Positions 9,199 through 19,886 of a stretch of 64,000 nucleotides of DNA are shown here, piece after piece. Under the pieces are notes generated by a model that was not told where the DNA came from, did not search any database, and saw only the letters and a program-made list of their open reading frames with translations. The position numbers were made by a program, and so were the translations under genes. How positions within the stretch are numbered: position 1 is the first letter of the stretch; every line of letters begins with the position of its first letter. Origin of the DNA: Massariosphaeria phaeospora (taxonomy: Eukaryota > Ascomycota > Dothideomycetes > Pleosporales); NCBI GenBank assembly GCA_011032825.1, contig JAADJZ010000003.1:992001-1056000 (forward strand). The letters are read 5' to 3'.

Positions 9199-10717
9199 TT
9201 AATCGCTATCGAACAAGGAACCTGCGTACGTCGTGCTAGCTCCAGATTCAGAAGCTTCTTCTGTATCCTTTTGGCAGGTTCGGGCATTGTGCCCTGTATC
9301 ACCACAATTTCTACAGCGCCGTAGAGCTAGTTGTGCCCTTTCCTGACCCTCCCTACCACGCGCTTTCTTTGATAGCTGAGGCGCTGTAGACGCTTCAGCA
9401 GCTACCTGCGCTGATCCGTTACTGTACTCTATCGTAACACCTGTCTGAATCCGCTTCCGTTTTCGTGATTTTTTTCTTGTTGCTTCTTCAATAGTCTTTT
9501 CAAGGCTAGAGATTCGATCGCGCATTAGCTTAACCTGATGGGCTATCTGGTGGGACCCTTTGACAAGCTGGTTAACCCCATCCTTTAGAGATGATGGAGA
9601 GGAACCAAGCTTAGTAGTAATAAGCTTTGATTGCGATCCAAATTCAAGCGTATTGCTTGGAGTCTTTGACTGCCACGGCGTCTCTGGTGCGAGGGGTGGT
9701 GGCGGGGTACGTAGCCGTACTTCAAGGCGGTCAAGTACTACCTGCGCATTGATAGAGACTAGCCCTGAAGCTTCAAAGGCTTTCTTACAGTTCTTTGTAG
9801 TAAACACCTCAAAAAACGCGTCTCTAAAGGCTGGCAGGAAGCCTTCTTTGTTAATATGGAAGACGCGCCGGCGCGCCAAGTCCCGAACGCGTTGGGAGTA
9901 CTTCAGCTTCAGCGGCGAGAAGCAGACCACATCTAGCGGTTGGAGGATATGGGATGAATGAGCTGGCATGCAGAGCGTAAGGATCTTGTTCTCAAGGCAA
10001 TAGTCCTTGAAATCCCGAGATTGGTAGCTCTCATGGCCGTCCAGAATAAGCAGCCGATACCCCCCTACCTGACGCGCCTTTGTATGCGCGTCAAAATGCT
10101 TCAACCACTCAAGACCAAGAGCGTTGTTTGTCCAGCCGTTCTCAGAGACTGAGAGCTTCCAATTGCCAGGTATAGAGTCCTCCTCGTACCACGCTAAGAT
10201 GTGGACGCGCCCTTTGTAGATAATAAAGGGCGGGATCGCGTACCCTGCGGCGCAGATGCTCTGGATAACTGTTACCCACTCCCGATCGCCTGGCTGGATT
10301 AGATTAGGTCGATTACGTCTTTGAGAGCCTGTAACGACTTTCATAGACCCAATTACGCCCATCTGGAAGCCAGTTTCATCGAAGTTGTGCACGTCATCCT
10401 CGTGGATGCCGCGCAGCCATCAGTTTATCTCCCATATCTCCCACCTCGGACAGCCGGGGTGCAAATCCTCGCGAATCAAGGTCAAGGATATATCGAACGA
10501 TTGTCTGCTCTTCAGTCGCAGTGAGCTTCTGGCGATTAGGTCGTGTTTGGGCTCGAAATGGGATTCCTCGAGCGCGTTCGTCAAGAGTCCGGCGTTTAAC
10601 GTTAAAGGCGATAGCAGCAGCTCGATGGCTTCGGAATTGGCCGGAATTATAGGCTTCGAGGGCAAGCTGGAGTCTCCCTTCGTGTTGGTGTAATAACGCG
10701 TTAGTTGGTTGAGACAT
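9199..10717 (-). pseudogene. Pogo/Fot-type transposase with internal deletion
   Basis: Two frames carry the parts. The N-terminal part (10717 to about 10400, ATG at 10717) encodes the psq-type helix-turn-helix and the start of the CENP-B-like DNA-binding region, ending after KLMAAR. The C-terminal part (10392-9199, other frame) begins at the first catalytic Asp (NFDETGF), continues through the second (LILDGH) and the HSSHILQPLD motif with the third Asp, and ends with a basic coiled region and a CCHC knuckle (CRNCGDTGHNARTC). In intact relatives about 70 residues lie between these parts; here they are missing and the frame shifts at about 10393-10405. The DDE core looks intact, but the protein should not be made in full. 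Confidence 0.85.
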
Positions 10718-10780
10718 ATCGCGTTGATGAGGGAGGTAGTGGTCTTGGCAATTTCTGGGGGGTTCGATGATCCATTACGT

Positions 10781-10782
10781 TA
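10781..10782. repeat. TA target-site duplication, right
   Basis: TA directly follows the right terminal repeat of the pogo-like element and pairs with 9097-9098. Confidence 0.75.
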
Positions 10783-10837
10783 GTGCTTAAGTAAAGAGTT
10801 ACATCTAGCGTGTTCAGCCTTAGTTGCAGAGATCCTT

Positions 10838-11332
10838 ACCTACTATACTAGATATACAATAGAACTTTGCAAGGGTAGGGGGGGAACTCTCTTGATACGG
10901 CTGAAAATCATATACCTACACTGCTGAGAAGATTGCGGAAAGCAAGTCCGGCCTCTGTATCCGCAAAGGGGTGCAGATGGGCGATAGATTAGATAATTGC
11001 AGAGTGGGGACTGCAATTGAAGTTGAAGATGGCGTTAGGTGGTATGGAGGATCACTAACGCGGCAATCTATCTCAACATCTACAGTATGTAACAGGACAT
11101 AAAACGGTTGCATTCGTGCCTGCATTTACTTCATTCTAGGGCATGCATAAACGAACTTGTAGGTGCAAAACACCGGATATAAACGGTAGAAGATCTATCG
11201 AACAAAGGATTAAATTAGGCTAGAGTGTAGGTCGAGGTATACGCTACGACAACTCCAACAATGCACTTCGCTTTGCAACAAACAACCAAACAAACAACGA
11301 CGCGACAACCAGCCAGCCCAATGCTTGGAAAT
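10838..11332. other. Intergenic, no gene seen
   Basis: Contains a G-run (about 10876-10882) and otherwise ordinary sequence. It is the 3' flank of the amino-acid permease. Confidence 0.4.
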
Positions 11333-13133
11333 CTAAAAGACCTTGTTAAAGGCCCGCTTCCAGGCAGGCCAGGCGGCGATCTCGGCACGCTCCTTGTTGA
11401 TGAGGTCCCAGTCGAGTTCGCGACGGCCAGTGTCGACGTCCATCTGGGCAATCGACAGCCAGCCCTCGCGCTTCCAGAGGTAGCCGACGAGCCAGAAGAG
11501 GGCAACGACGAAGAGGGCGAGGTAGTTCTGGAAGAAAGTCTCGGCAGTGCCGAGGCGCTTGCCGATTGGCGAGACGGCGGTGTAGAACTGTTTGGAATTA
11601 GTGTCTGTTTGGGAGAATGCCGGACGCGAGAATCGCTTACCTGGGCAATGAGAACGATGGCGACAATAGCAAGACCGAGCCACGAGCCGGCAGTGCCGCC
11701 GACGGCCTTGAACGGTATCTCGTCGAGGGTGTGACCGTGGTAAGCCCAAGCTTTGCGGAAGCGGATGTGGGCCAAGCAGATAGAGCCCCATGTGAAGAGG
11801 GCAGCGAGACCGGACAGAGCAACGAACCAATCGAATACTACTACACCAGTGGAAGCGAGATTCATGTAGCCGAGAGCACCACCGCTGAGGATGGCGATGA
11901 CGGAGAAGAGCGGGCGACCAGATTTGTCAATATAGGCGAAGATCTTGGGGGCGTAGCCCTGCTCAGCAAGAGCCGTGAGGGTACGAGATCCACCATAGAC
12001 TCCAGAGACACCGATGGAAACAACGGAGACCATGATGACGATGTTCATGAAATGGTCGAAACCCGGGAGCGCGGCATACTTTCCGACAAGCACGAAGGGG
12101 GACGCGGCGACGTCAATACGGCTGCCGTTTCCAGCGAGGTTCTTATCCGTGGAATCGATCAGCAGACCAACAAAGGTAAGACCGAGGATATAGAAAAGGG
12201 TGATTCGCCAGAAAACCTGCTTGATGGCACTGGGCAACGACTTGAGAGGATTCTTGGTTTCGGCAGCGGCCAAACCGACCAATTCAGTTCCGGAGAAGGA
12301 GAAGGCGGCTGTGACGAAGACGGAGCAGAAACCCTTGAATCCGTTTCGGAACGCACCGGGGTTGTACCAGAGGCGGGCGCCGAAGTATTCGCCGTACCGA
12401 CCCTCCGAGGGACCTCCACCAAGCACGCAAACCAAGGCGATGATCATGAAGATGATGGTTGCGGCGAGCTTGAGGCAGGATGACCAAAACTCTTCTTCGG
12501 CATATCCCAGGGTACCGAAGACGTTGATCAAGATGATGAAGACCCAGAAGACAGTAATCCAGACGGCGACACTCTGGCCGACTTTCCAATACTCAACTGT
12601 CATTCCGGCAACAACTAGTTCGAGTGGCAAGACGATGGCCCATTGAAAGCAGTAATTCCAGCCCATGGCGAAACCCCAGGCGGGGTCGATGAAGCGGACC
12701 GAGTACGTGTAGAAACCACCGGAAACCGGATACATGACAGCAAGCTCACCGAGAGCGTAGACGACATTGAAGATCATGATACCTATGATGAGGAAGTCGA
12801 GGAAGAGCGAGGCAGGACCCTGCAGAACACGTGAGCGTGGAATGGATTGATAGTGGCACGAGCACTTACACCTTTGGCGAGGGCACCGCCAGAACCGACG
12901 AAGAAACCAGCACCGATGGAGCCACCGATAGCAATCATGTGGAGATGGCGCGGCTTCATGGACTTGTCAAAGGCGCCAGCACCACCCTCACGGCGTTGGA
13001 AGGAGCGGAGGTTGAGACCATTGCGGGTCATGAAGTCCTCCTGGGCGCGCCATTCGCCAGGCTCATCGCTGCTGACGGTGACGGGGCGGTCGAGGGCCTT
13101 CTCGTCCGCCTTCATGTCTTTGAGGTCCGCCAT
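11333..13133 (-). CDS. Amino-acid permease (YAT/Gap1-type)
   Basis: Plasma-membrane amino-acid/proton symporter of the fungal YAT family, 565 aa. Exons are 13133-12870, 12819-11641 and 11587-11333, with introns of 50 and 53 nt (GTAAGT...CAG and GTAAGC...CAG). The cytosolic N terminus is hydrophilic. The first membrane segment carries HMIAIGGSIGAGFFVGSG, the family signature, and about 12 membrane segments follow. SFSGTELVGLAAAETKNP is the conserved loop of this family. The C-terminal tail, ending WPAWKRAFNKVF, resembles the Gap1 tail that controls endocytosis. Substrate range cannot be told. The roughly 2 kb upstream is GC-rich and has no convincing gene, leaving room for a long regulated promoter. 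Confidence 0.93.
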
Positions 13134-15137
13134 GGTGTTGATGGTGGCAAGGGGGGTTCACGGTAGAGAACGAAGGACCGGATGGGCGCAGACCAGAGCG
13201 CTGGGAGACGCAGGCTTTAATGCAATTCCTCGCCCAGCGGCAGACCCAATCTATGCCACCGGGGAGCGACAGGGACTACGGCGGGCCCGACAAGGTAGCA
13301 TCCTCTGGATCCTATGCACACGAGCAACGCCTTGGCGAGCATCCGGCGTGCCCTGTGATGGGCGCCAGGCAGATTGCGGCGCGGGCTCTGGTTGGCCGCG
13401 CTGGAGGAACGACGGCCAAAGCGACCAAGCCCGGCGTTGGGACCAAGGCGGCCATAGCGGGGTGGCTCGTTTGTATCGCGGCCTAAACGGCTTGGACCTC
13501 CCCAGAGCAGCGTTTGGGCGCCCGGCGGCGTTGGCATAGCGGCGGGCAGCTTGGCGGACACCAGACGTCGCCTCCCAGCGGGGTGGAGGAGCCCACGCAC
13601 GAGTGGCCAGACCCGGTAGCTGGAGCGGAGATTGAGCACCAAAGGGGACTGGGCGCGAGATGGGTCGACGGCGCCCGCGAGCGCGCCGTGGGGCCAGCGT
13701 CGTGCGTCTTTCTAGAACGTCTGGCGCGCAGCTGGACGGCGTGGACGGCGTGGACGGCGTCGGCGGGCTTGCGAGCTGCTGGATGAGGTCGGCGGGCGGC
13801 GGTAGTCGGCCTTGGGGCGGCTGTCGGGGCGGCTGTTTGGGTGTGGTGTTATCGCGCGCAAGATGAGGTTGTATGGGTAGGTAGCTTGGTATGTAGCTGC
13901 TGTGGGAGGGCTGGATGGATCCGCCGCCGTCACGTGCACCTGGGCAGCTCGCAGTAGCGGCGGCGCGGGCTTGGCTCCTTCCGCCTGCGGCCTGGCGCGG
14001 CTGCGGCGCACAAATGCACATCAGCGGCGCCACGCTGGGCTGGCTCCTGGGCATGGCCTGCAACGAGCAGCAGCTCAACCTGTCGTCCCGCGGCCTTCGC
14101 GCCCTCAAGCCTCCTCGCGTCGTCCTCGGTCCCCATCTGCGTTTCCCATGAATCCTATCTGACAGGCGGCGGCATCCTGGCGCCCCTTACGACCTCCCGG
14201 CCTCACGACCCTCTCCGTGCGCTCAGCGTCTCTCTTATCTCCATGTGTGGGGGGATCGCGTGCCATAGCGCACCCCGTTATCAGTGGCCCCGTTCCAGCC
14301 GCCTCCTCGTCCACGGCCCTATTTAGATATGTATCTATCTGGCTCTGGGCGGGCAGAGATTGTCCGTCGCGGTGAATTATTGATGGCTTCCTTCGCCTCG
14401 CTTTGCACCGGCAAATCGCTCATAGCTTCCCCAACACAGGCCTACATGCGACGCACTGCCCAGACGGCCAAATCCCCACGTAACTGTAAACCCGTCGCAT
14501 TGTACGGAGTAAACCGTCGCACTCCGATTGGCCTTCTGCACGCGACGACGGTTCATCGACTTCGATCCCGCCACTCCCACAATCTGCCATCGTCGGATGG
14601 CTTGCGCCATCCCCACGCCATCAGCAATCATTGACAAAAGCCGCCAGCAAAGACCGCCAGCAAAGATCACCTTCTGAGCAAAGAGCAGCGACAAGCTTTG
14701 ATGTTTCAGCGGCTGTTGGCCATTGTCGACACACCCGTGGCTCCCACCCAATGTAGTAATGGGGCACGCTCGCAGTGCGTGTTCGGATTCCGGAGACGCG
14801 CTGGGGTGCAGCTTCGCTGACCGCTGTGACCGCAAAGAAGACATGGCGTTTGAGTCGCTAATTTTAATGTTTTCATGCGCCGGAAAACGTAACAACGTTA
14901 TCTATTTATTATGTACTCTCGCACGAAAAAGACGCAACTGAGACCCGATCTAATCCCAACTCCAACTCTGATAGTCCAGCACGGTAAACCCAACGATCAT
15001 GGGGCAAGCAGCATGTATCCCAACGACACTATTCTCGAGTATACGACAGTGTCAACCCCTAACAAAACCAAATTTTCAACGCACCAAACCTCTTCTGCTC
15101 TACAGTGTTTCCCTCTCCTATCTGACAGCCTTTGTCC
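13134..15137. other. GC-rich intergenic region
   Basis: High GC produces long accidental frames on both strands, but none has an ATG, a domain or believable splice sites. A 9-bp tandem repeat (tggacggcg, three copies) lies at about 13733-13760. Around 14640-14670 a gccagcaaagac string occurs twice in tandem. Confidence 0.45.
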
Positions 15138-15851
15138 CTAAGAAGTAGCGCATCTAGACCATCCACCCCACTTCAAAGCTAATTTTCCCACTTTGTCTCT
15201 CCCCGTGTGCACCATTCTCGCAAAATATCGGCATTCAGATGTTGCGTTTCGCTGAGTTTGAGTTCGCGCAGAAACGAGCATTGGAGGCGCAGAATGTCGT
15301 CGCCCTCTAGCACTAACCAGCAAACTGATTCCTTCCACAGCAACAGGTGTACTTGTATATCGGCCATGCAGCGCAGGCGGACAGGGCGGTGTTCGCGGAA
15401 AGAGGAATCGCGGCGACATGAATGCTGGATTCACAGGAGGTGTCATCGGGAATAGGAATGACTGTGTCAACGACGACGCGCGCCTCGACTCCTGGTCGCC
15501 ATCGAAGTATGAGAGCGGCGAAGCTGGAAGCAGCGGGGCGGCGACAGGAAATCGCAACGCGGCGTTCGAGTCGCAATCGGAACGCCGCGGTGGAGAAAGG
15601 AAAGGATTTCGAGGCGACTGTGGTGATAGCAACGATTGCGGCGACAGTAGCGGCTCAGGGGTATCTGGATCCCAGTAAGAAAGAGGAGGGACAGGTGGAA
15701 CGTCTAAGTCGGCGCCAGGCATGGTGGCAGTCGTCGTGCCTGGTGTAGGGAAGGTCGCGCGTCTTGGAGTGGGCGGGCGAGCCATGCGCCATGGGGTGGT
15801 TCCGTTGGCCTGAATGGTGAGCGAGGTAGGTCGAGGCCGAGAGGGTAGCAT
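15138..15851 (-). CDS. Hypothetical Pro/Ser-rich protein
   Basis: An ATG-started frame of 237 aa with a protein-like bias: a Pro-rich segment with repeated LLSPQS units (about residues 60-85) and then PRNPFLSPPRR. A second Pro-rich part (FLFPMTPPVNPAF) follows. No known domain is visible, and disorder is likely. The frame lies alone between two non-coding regions. It could also be an accidental frame in GC-rich DNA; the regular SP-type repeats are the reason for keeping it. Confidence 0.35.
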   Translation of the reverse strand: MLPSRPRPTSLTIQANGTTPWRMARPPTPRRATFPTPGTTTATMPGADLDVPPVPPLSYWDPDTPEPLLSPQSLLSPQSPRNPFLSPPRRSDCDSNAALRFPVAAPLLPASPLSYFDGDQESRRASSLTQSFLFPMTPPVNPAFMSPRFLFPRTPPCPPALHGRYTSTPVAVEGISLLVSARGRRHSAPPMLVSARTQTQRNATSECRYFARMVHTGRDKVGKLALKWGGWSRCATS

Positions 15852-17765
15852 GGCGTGCAAGACGCAGGAAAGGCGAGATCGGAGAAGAAAAGAGGATATT
15901 GGCTATAATAGTAGGGAGACCAGGATGAAGTTGCACCGATCGTATCTGCTTGTGAGTCTGGTTGCCCCCCAGGATTTCCCTTCTCTGAAATACTTCTCCT
16001 TACACAAAGCGCACCGTTCACCAGCAGAGACAACGACCCATCCACCGCCCCATTTAGCCCAATACAGACATCCAGTCTCTAGCCCCTCAACCGCATACCT
16101 AGATACCTCGCATGAGGTCTGAACACAACCACGTGCCCGCGCACACACAAACTTGAATACGAGTGGCTGCGTCGCCGGTTCCGAACACGACTGTTCGATT
16201 GGCGGCGTCGTATTTACCGAATCGCGGGTTTTACCAAAATGCTGGATATGGGGTGCAGATTGTGTCACACGGGTTAGCGGCGTAGGGCTGCGGGGCGCTG
16301 AGGTGAGACAGGGGTGCGACTACGCCATTGTGGGTATGTACATCTTTGCGTGCGATCGCGAGAACCATGGGGATAGGAGCGGTGGAATTTTGCAGTGGTG
16401 GGTGGGTATGAATTGCTGGGTCTCTTTCAATCGAGGGATTCGTCTGTGATGGGTAGATATATCGTCAATCAGTCTTGGATCGGATCGGATCGATGCGATA
16501 TGGTATTTCGGCTCCTACGAGCCTCGCAGGCCCATGCACGATGGTTTGTGTTTGCGTGTGTCTCGTAGCAGAAACGTCTGCCTTGGTAGCCGTACGATGG
16601 TCGGCGCGCCGGACGCCAGGTCTAAGGGCTTGGATTTCCATGGGACCAACGCCCTGAAACTGTGTCTTAGTTCTCGTAATGGCGTTCTAGAGGTTCCAGG
16701 GAGTATTCGAGAGACGTTTGTTAGCGTATATGCATTGAGCGGATGCTTGATACGTCGCGTGGTTATTGCCAGTAAGTTTGGTGTCTCGCTTCTCAACGTC
16801 ACAAACCCGCTCGTGGCGAAGATCCAATCAACCTCTTGATATATGTGCTAACTGAACTGGCTTACTGTAGCTTTAGGATAGCCATTTGCTTGTGCCCTTG
16901 TTCCTAGCAAACTTGCTTTTGCTCGCAGGGAGGCTTATCCCAAGCTCCGATCGATCTCCTGCTATAGGCCCCTACTACCATGCTGTAGCTGCAGGATACC
17001 TAGTTTCAAGACATGGATCTGATAGTAGAGGCTTCTGTTCAGTTTACAGCGTTCTTGGTTTAGTGTCTCTTCTTATTTGATGATGCTTATTCTGTAGAGC
17101 TATGTCGAGAGGAACAGCGAGCGTAAGAGAGCGAGAGAACGGGATGGAGGCGATGAGGTCCGCACAATATGAGCCCGGGCATCAGCAGCCGATTATTCGA
17201 GCCCTAAATAGATAGGTATACGATCGCTTTGTTTGAGGGCTTGCTTGTCCTTGCCAATTCCGGTTTCGACGCTTTTGTGATGAAAAGAGGAAAGTGTAGA
17301 CGGTGACGAGCAGATCTGTTGGAGCCTTGAGCTAGGGCCGGATCGGGTAGGTAGTATAGCCGGGTTCTTGGCAGGGGTCATTCAACGTCTGGGAGAAATC
17401 ATCACCCATCATCACGACTTCCTCATCACATCTTATCTCGGACACCTACTCTTCCCTCTTGTTCACGCTTTAGTACCTGGCCCACAATCCTCCGGTACAC
17501 TATGCGATACTCCGTTACAGTATAGACCTGGAATTTCTGCTAAGGGCTACCAAGAGGGTTGCCCAGGGCGCTAAACAAATCGTTTAGCACTTTTGGTACT
17601 CCTACCTTTGCTTAACATCTTTCTTATGTTTGGTACATATTGCAAGTTTACACAGTGATGACACAGCTGATTTCTAGGTAGAGTAGCCACAGTGTGTGGG
17701 TGACATCTTCCATATTGTGCTACCGCATAATGAGTCATATGTAACATGTATGACATATGTCTACC
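15852..17765. other. Intergenic, no gene seen
   Basis: Short frames only. A small ggatc repeat (about 16474-16492) is the only pattern noted. It includes the 3' flank of the Gal80-like gene. Confidence 0.4.
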
Positions 17766-18935
17766 CTACCATTCCGGATCGAACTGCTTATACAAACGGT
17801 CGAAATTCTCCATCCGGACCATTGCATCGTGCAATCGCGGCCAGTCGCTCCCCTCTTTCACTTCATCCGGCCTTCCGTTCTCGACCCACGCCGCGTATCT
17901 CTCGTACACTTCTCCTACGCTCCGGGACCGGATAGGCAGTTTCTTTTGCCAGTCTTTCCAATCCCACCCCATATCTCTCACTTCATCCGTCGCATGGTCA
18001 TGCAACTCGATCGTAATCGGGCCGTTGTAAGAGTCGCCGGACATGAGATATGGCCCTGGAGTGGTGATTAGAAGTTCGCCTTTCGAGCCGTTGATAGACC
18101 AAGTAAGACTGGGTTTGCCTTTGAAGGGCTGACCGCAGCGGAAGGTCACGGCGAGAGTTGCGTTGTCGACGATATCCGTCGTGCCCTTCTTCAAAGTACC
18201 ATGGACAACTAGCAAGTCCGGTACATCACTCTTCACCGTACCGGTTTCCTTGCCATCGGCCCCAATGACTCTGAGCGTCGAGCGCTGGATTTGCATCTTA
18301 CTCTGGACTTCTTCAAACTCGCCGATAACGTCCTGCACATAGTCAATCATGTGACCGAAATGGATGTTGATTTGGTGTCCGCCAACTTTGCGATCCGCAA
18401 AGTATTTCAATGATTTCGGAAGCGCATCACGCTGCATCAGGTTTCCGAAAGCGCTGACGTTGCTACTTAGCACCTTTCCGATCGCCCCGGATGCCAGAAT
18501 CTCTTTCAGGCGCAACGGGATGGGTGATACGCGACCTTGTAAGCCTGCGATGCTGCCTGGAATTCTTTCGTTTTGGGTGAGCCTGATTGCGCTCGCCAGG
18601 TCTTCGGTCAACGGCCATTCGACGTACACGGCCTTTCCTGCCCGTAGACTGGGCTCAACGGTAGGAAGGTGTACGTCCGCTCTCGTGTTACACACCACAA
18701 GATCGATGTCAGGGTCTGAGGCGAGGGCTTTCGGGTCCCCATACGTTTTCGCTTGAGGAAGACTAAACCGTGACTTCGCAGATTCGGCGGCTGCAACGCT
18801 AGAGTTGAGGAGGGCGACAATGGCGTAGTGCTTCTTTCCAAATTCCGAGTTGAGATAGGCAAGATGCGCCTCTTCAGCCCAGGAGGTCTTTGCAGCTGCG
18901 GAGAGGCCAATGAGAGCCACGCGGATTGGAGCCAT
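17766..18935 (-). CDS. Gfo/Idh/MocA family protein, Gal80-like
   Basis: Intronless 389-aa protein with an N-terminal NAD(P)-binding Rossmann fold (VALIGLSAAAKTSW, residues 6-19) and the C-terminal alpha/beta domain of the family (AFGNLMQRD, GGHQINIHFGHMIDYV). Most enzymes of this family carry an EKP motif with a catalytic Lys; here the site reads VYVEWPL (103-109), with Trp in place of Lys. The same change is known from Gal80, a non-enzymatic galactose regulator, and its fungal paralogues. It is therefore either a regulator or a divergent sugar-related oxidoreductase. It is divergent from the reductase at 19887, about 950 bp away. Confidence 0.87.
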   Translation of the reverse strand: MAPIRVALIGLSAAAKTSWAEEAHLAYLNSEFGKKHYAIVALLNSSVAAAESAKSRFSLPQAKTYGDPKALASDPDIDLVVCNTRADVHLPTVEPSLRAGKAVYVEWPLTEDLASAIRLTQNERIPGSIAGLQGRVSPIPLRLKEILASGAIGKVLSSNVSAFGNLMQRDALPKSLKYFADRKVGGHQINIHFGHMIDYVQDVIGEFEEVQSKMQIQRSTLRVIGADGKETGTVKSDVPDLLVVHGTLKKGTTDIVDNATLAVTFRCGQPFKGKPSLTWSINGSKGELLITTPGPYLMSGDSYNGPITIELHDHATDEVRDMGWDWKDWQKKLPIRSRSVGEVYERYAAWVENGRPDEVKEGSDWPRLHDAMVRMENFDRLYKQFDPEW

Positions 18936-19886
18936 GGTGAAGTCGGTCGGTAAGTTGGAAAGATTGTGTGTAGAGCAGAAGAGGTTCTATGCTGTCTTTT
19001 ATCAACCACTCCAACTTCTTTCGCACCAAGAATTTGCAAGGCATCAGGCTTTACGAAGTACACAACCCCAAAACGGTCTAGAAGTATGGCAACGAAGATC
19101 ACATTCCCGAAGCGGAAAAGGTGCCAAGGTAATCCACCGAACGGACCAATAGGCGGGCTGAAAGACGTTAGTAATGTGCAATCATTACAAATCAAAAGAC
19201 TACGATGGGTGTATCGCCCAGACGCTTGCTACTGAACAGTTCCTAGAAAGAGTCCTTACGAGCCGAAACTAGGGGAACTATTTCCTAGAAAGGACATTTC
19301 CATTCCGAGCCTGTGTAAGTCTCGCTGGCGGCTTTTCAATCGTGTCTGCGGAACTCCGACGATGACTGATGAGTCCCGCCAATTTCTGTATATATTAGTT
19401 TACTTGACGAGCGCTTCTTCCAACTGATTATACCAAAAGTAGTCGATGCACAACATTATAGCCACTCACTAATTTATGACCTTGCTCTTACCAAGACGTC
19501 ACTAGCACGTTCGCTCGCCCCCGTCTGCGAGGAAACAGAAATCGCGGAAATCAACGTAACCTCTAGATGTATGGACGCCCATTTTAAGGCGATTGTCAGA
19601 TGCCTTCAACTACAAACTATGATATCTAGGCTTCGATGACATTGCAATATTTTATGTCTGTGATCCTACATCTCGCACGAGCCGGTGTAGCCGGCGTATC
19701 CGGCTCCAACATCGGAGGTGACGCACAGCTAGCTATTCGCGCGTACAACTATAAAAAGGGGTTCGAGATTCATTTGTTCACATTTATTTGGCCACTCGCG
19801 TTCGACCACGCCACGTCGTTCATATCCCGCCCGCAACACACCACACAAGCCCGGAATTTTCAATACCAGACGGACCTATCCGTACA
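18936..19886. other. Shared divergent promoter region
   Basis: About 950 bp between the divergent Gal80-like and 3-beta-HSD-like genes. A TATA box at 19750 serves the plus-strand gene. A ttcctagaaagga-type string occurs twice (about 19230 and 19280). No ORF is convincing. Confidence 0.45.
19750..19757 (+). promoter_or_regulatory. TATA box candidate
   Basis: TATAAAAA lies 137 bp upstream of the ATG at 19887. Start of transcription near 19780 would favour the ATG at 19887 over an in-frame start at about 19788. Confidence 0.5.

Larger units (their letters stand above)
9099..10780 (-). mobile_element. Fot1/pogo-type DNA transposon, 1682 bp
   Basis: Terminal inverted repeats start ACGTAATGGATCATCGAA at both ends (left from 9099; right, reverse complement, from 10780) and are nearly perfect over about 25 bp. 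TA duplications flank both sides, as known for pogo/Tc1-mariner elements. The cargo is one transposase gene on the minus strand, which is damaged. Three 17-bp repeats sit behind the left TIR. Insertion is inside an older MITE. Confidence 0.9.
8939..10837 (-). mobile_element. MITE copy interrupted by a pogo-like transposon
   Basis: The left half is 8939-9098, beginning ctcttacggaaacggaatct as in the other copies. The right remnant is 10781 to about 10837 and contains, in reverse complement, ctaaggctgaacacgctaga, which matches the copies at 3905 and 23239. Removing 9099-10780 and one TA rejoins the family consensus. The outer right tip is eroded by about a dozen bases. Orientation is the same as the copy at 3717. 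Confidence 0.8.

Noticed and set aside
13251..14108. Long minus-strand frame in GC-rich DNA
   Set aside because: No ATG at its start, no domain, and composition explains the open frame; overlapping frames on both strands are equally long.
19755..19785. GGTTCGAGATTC, resembling a tRNA B box
   Set aside because: No matching A box, acceptor stem or T-arm pairing nearby.
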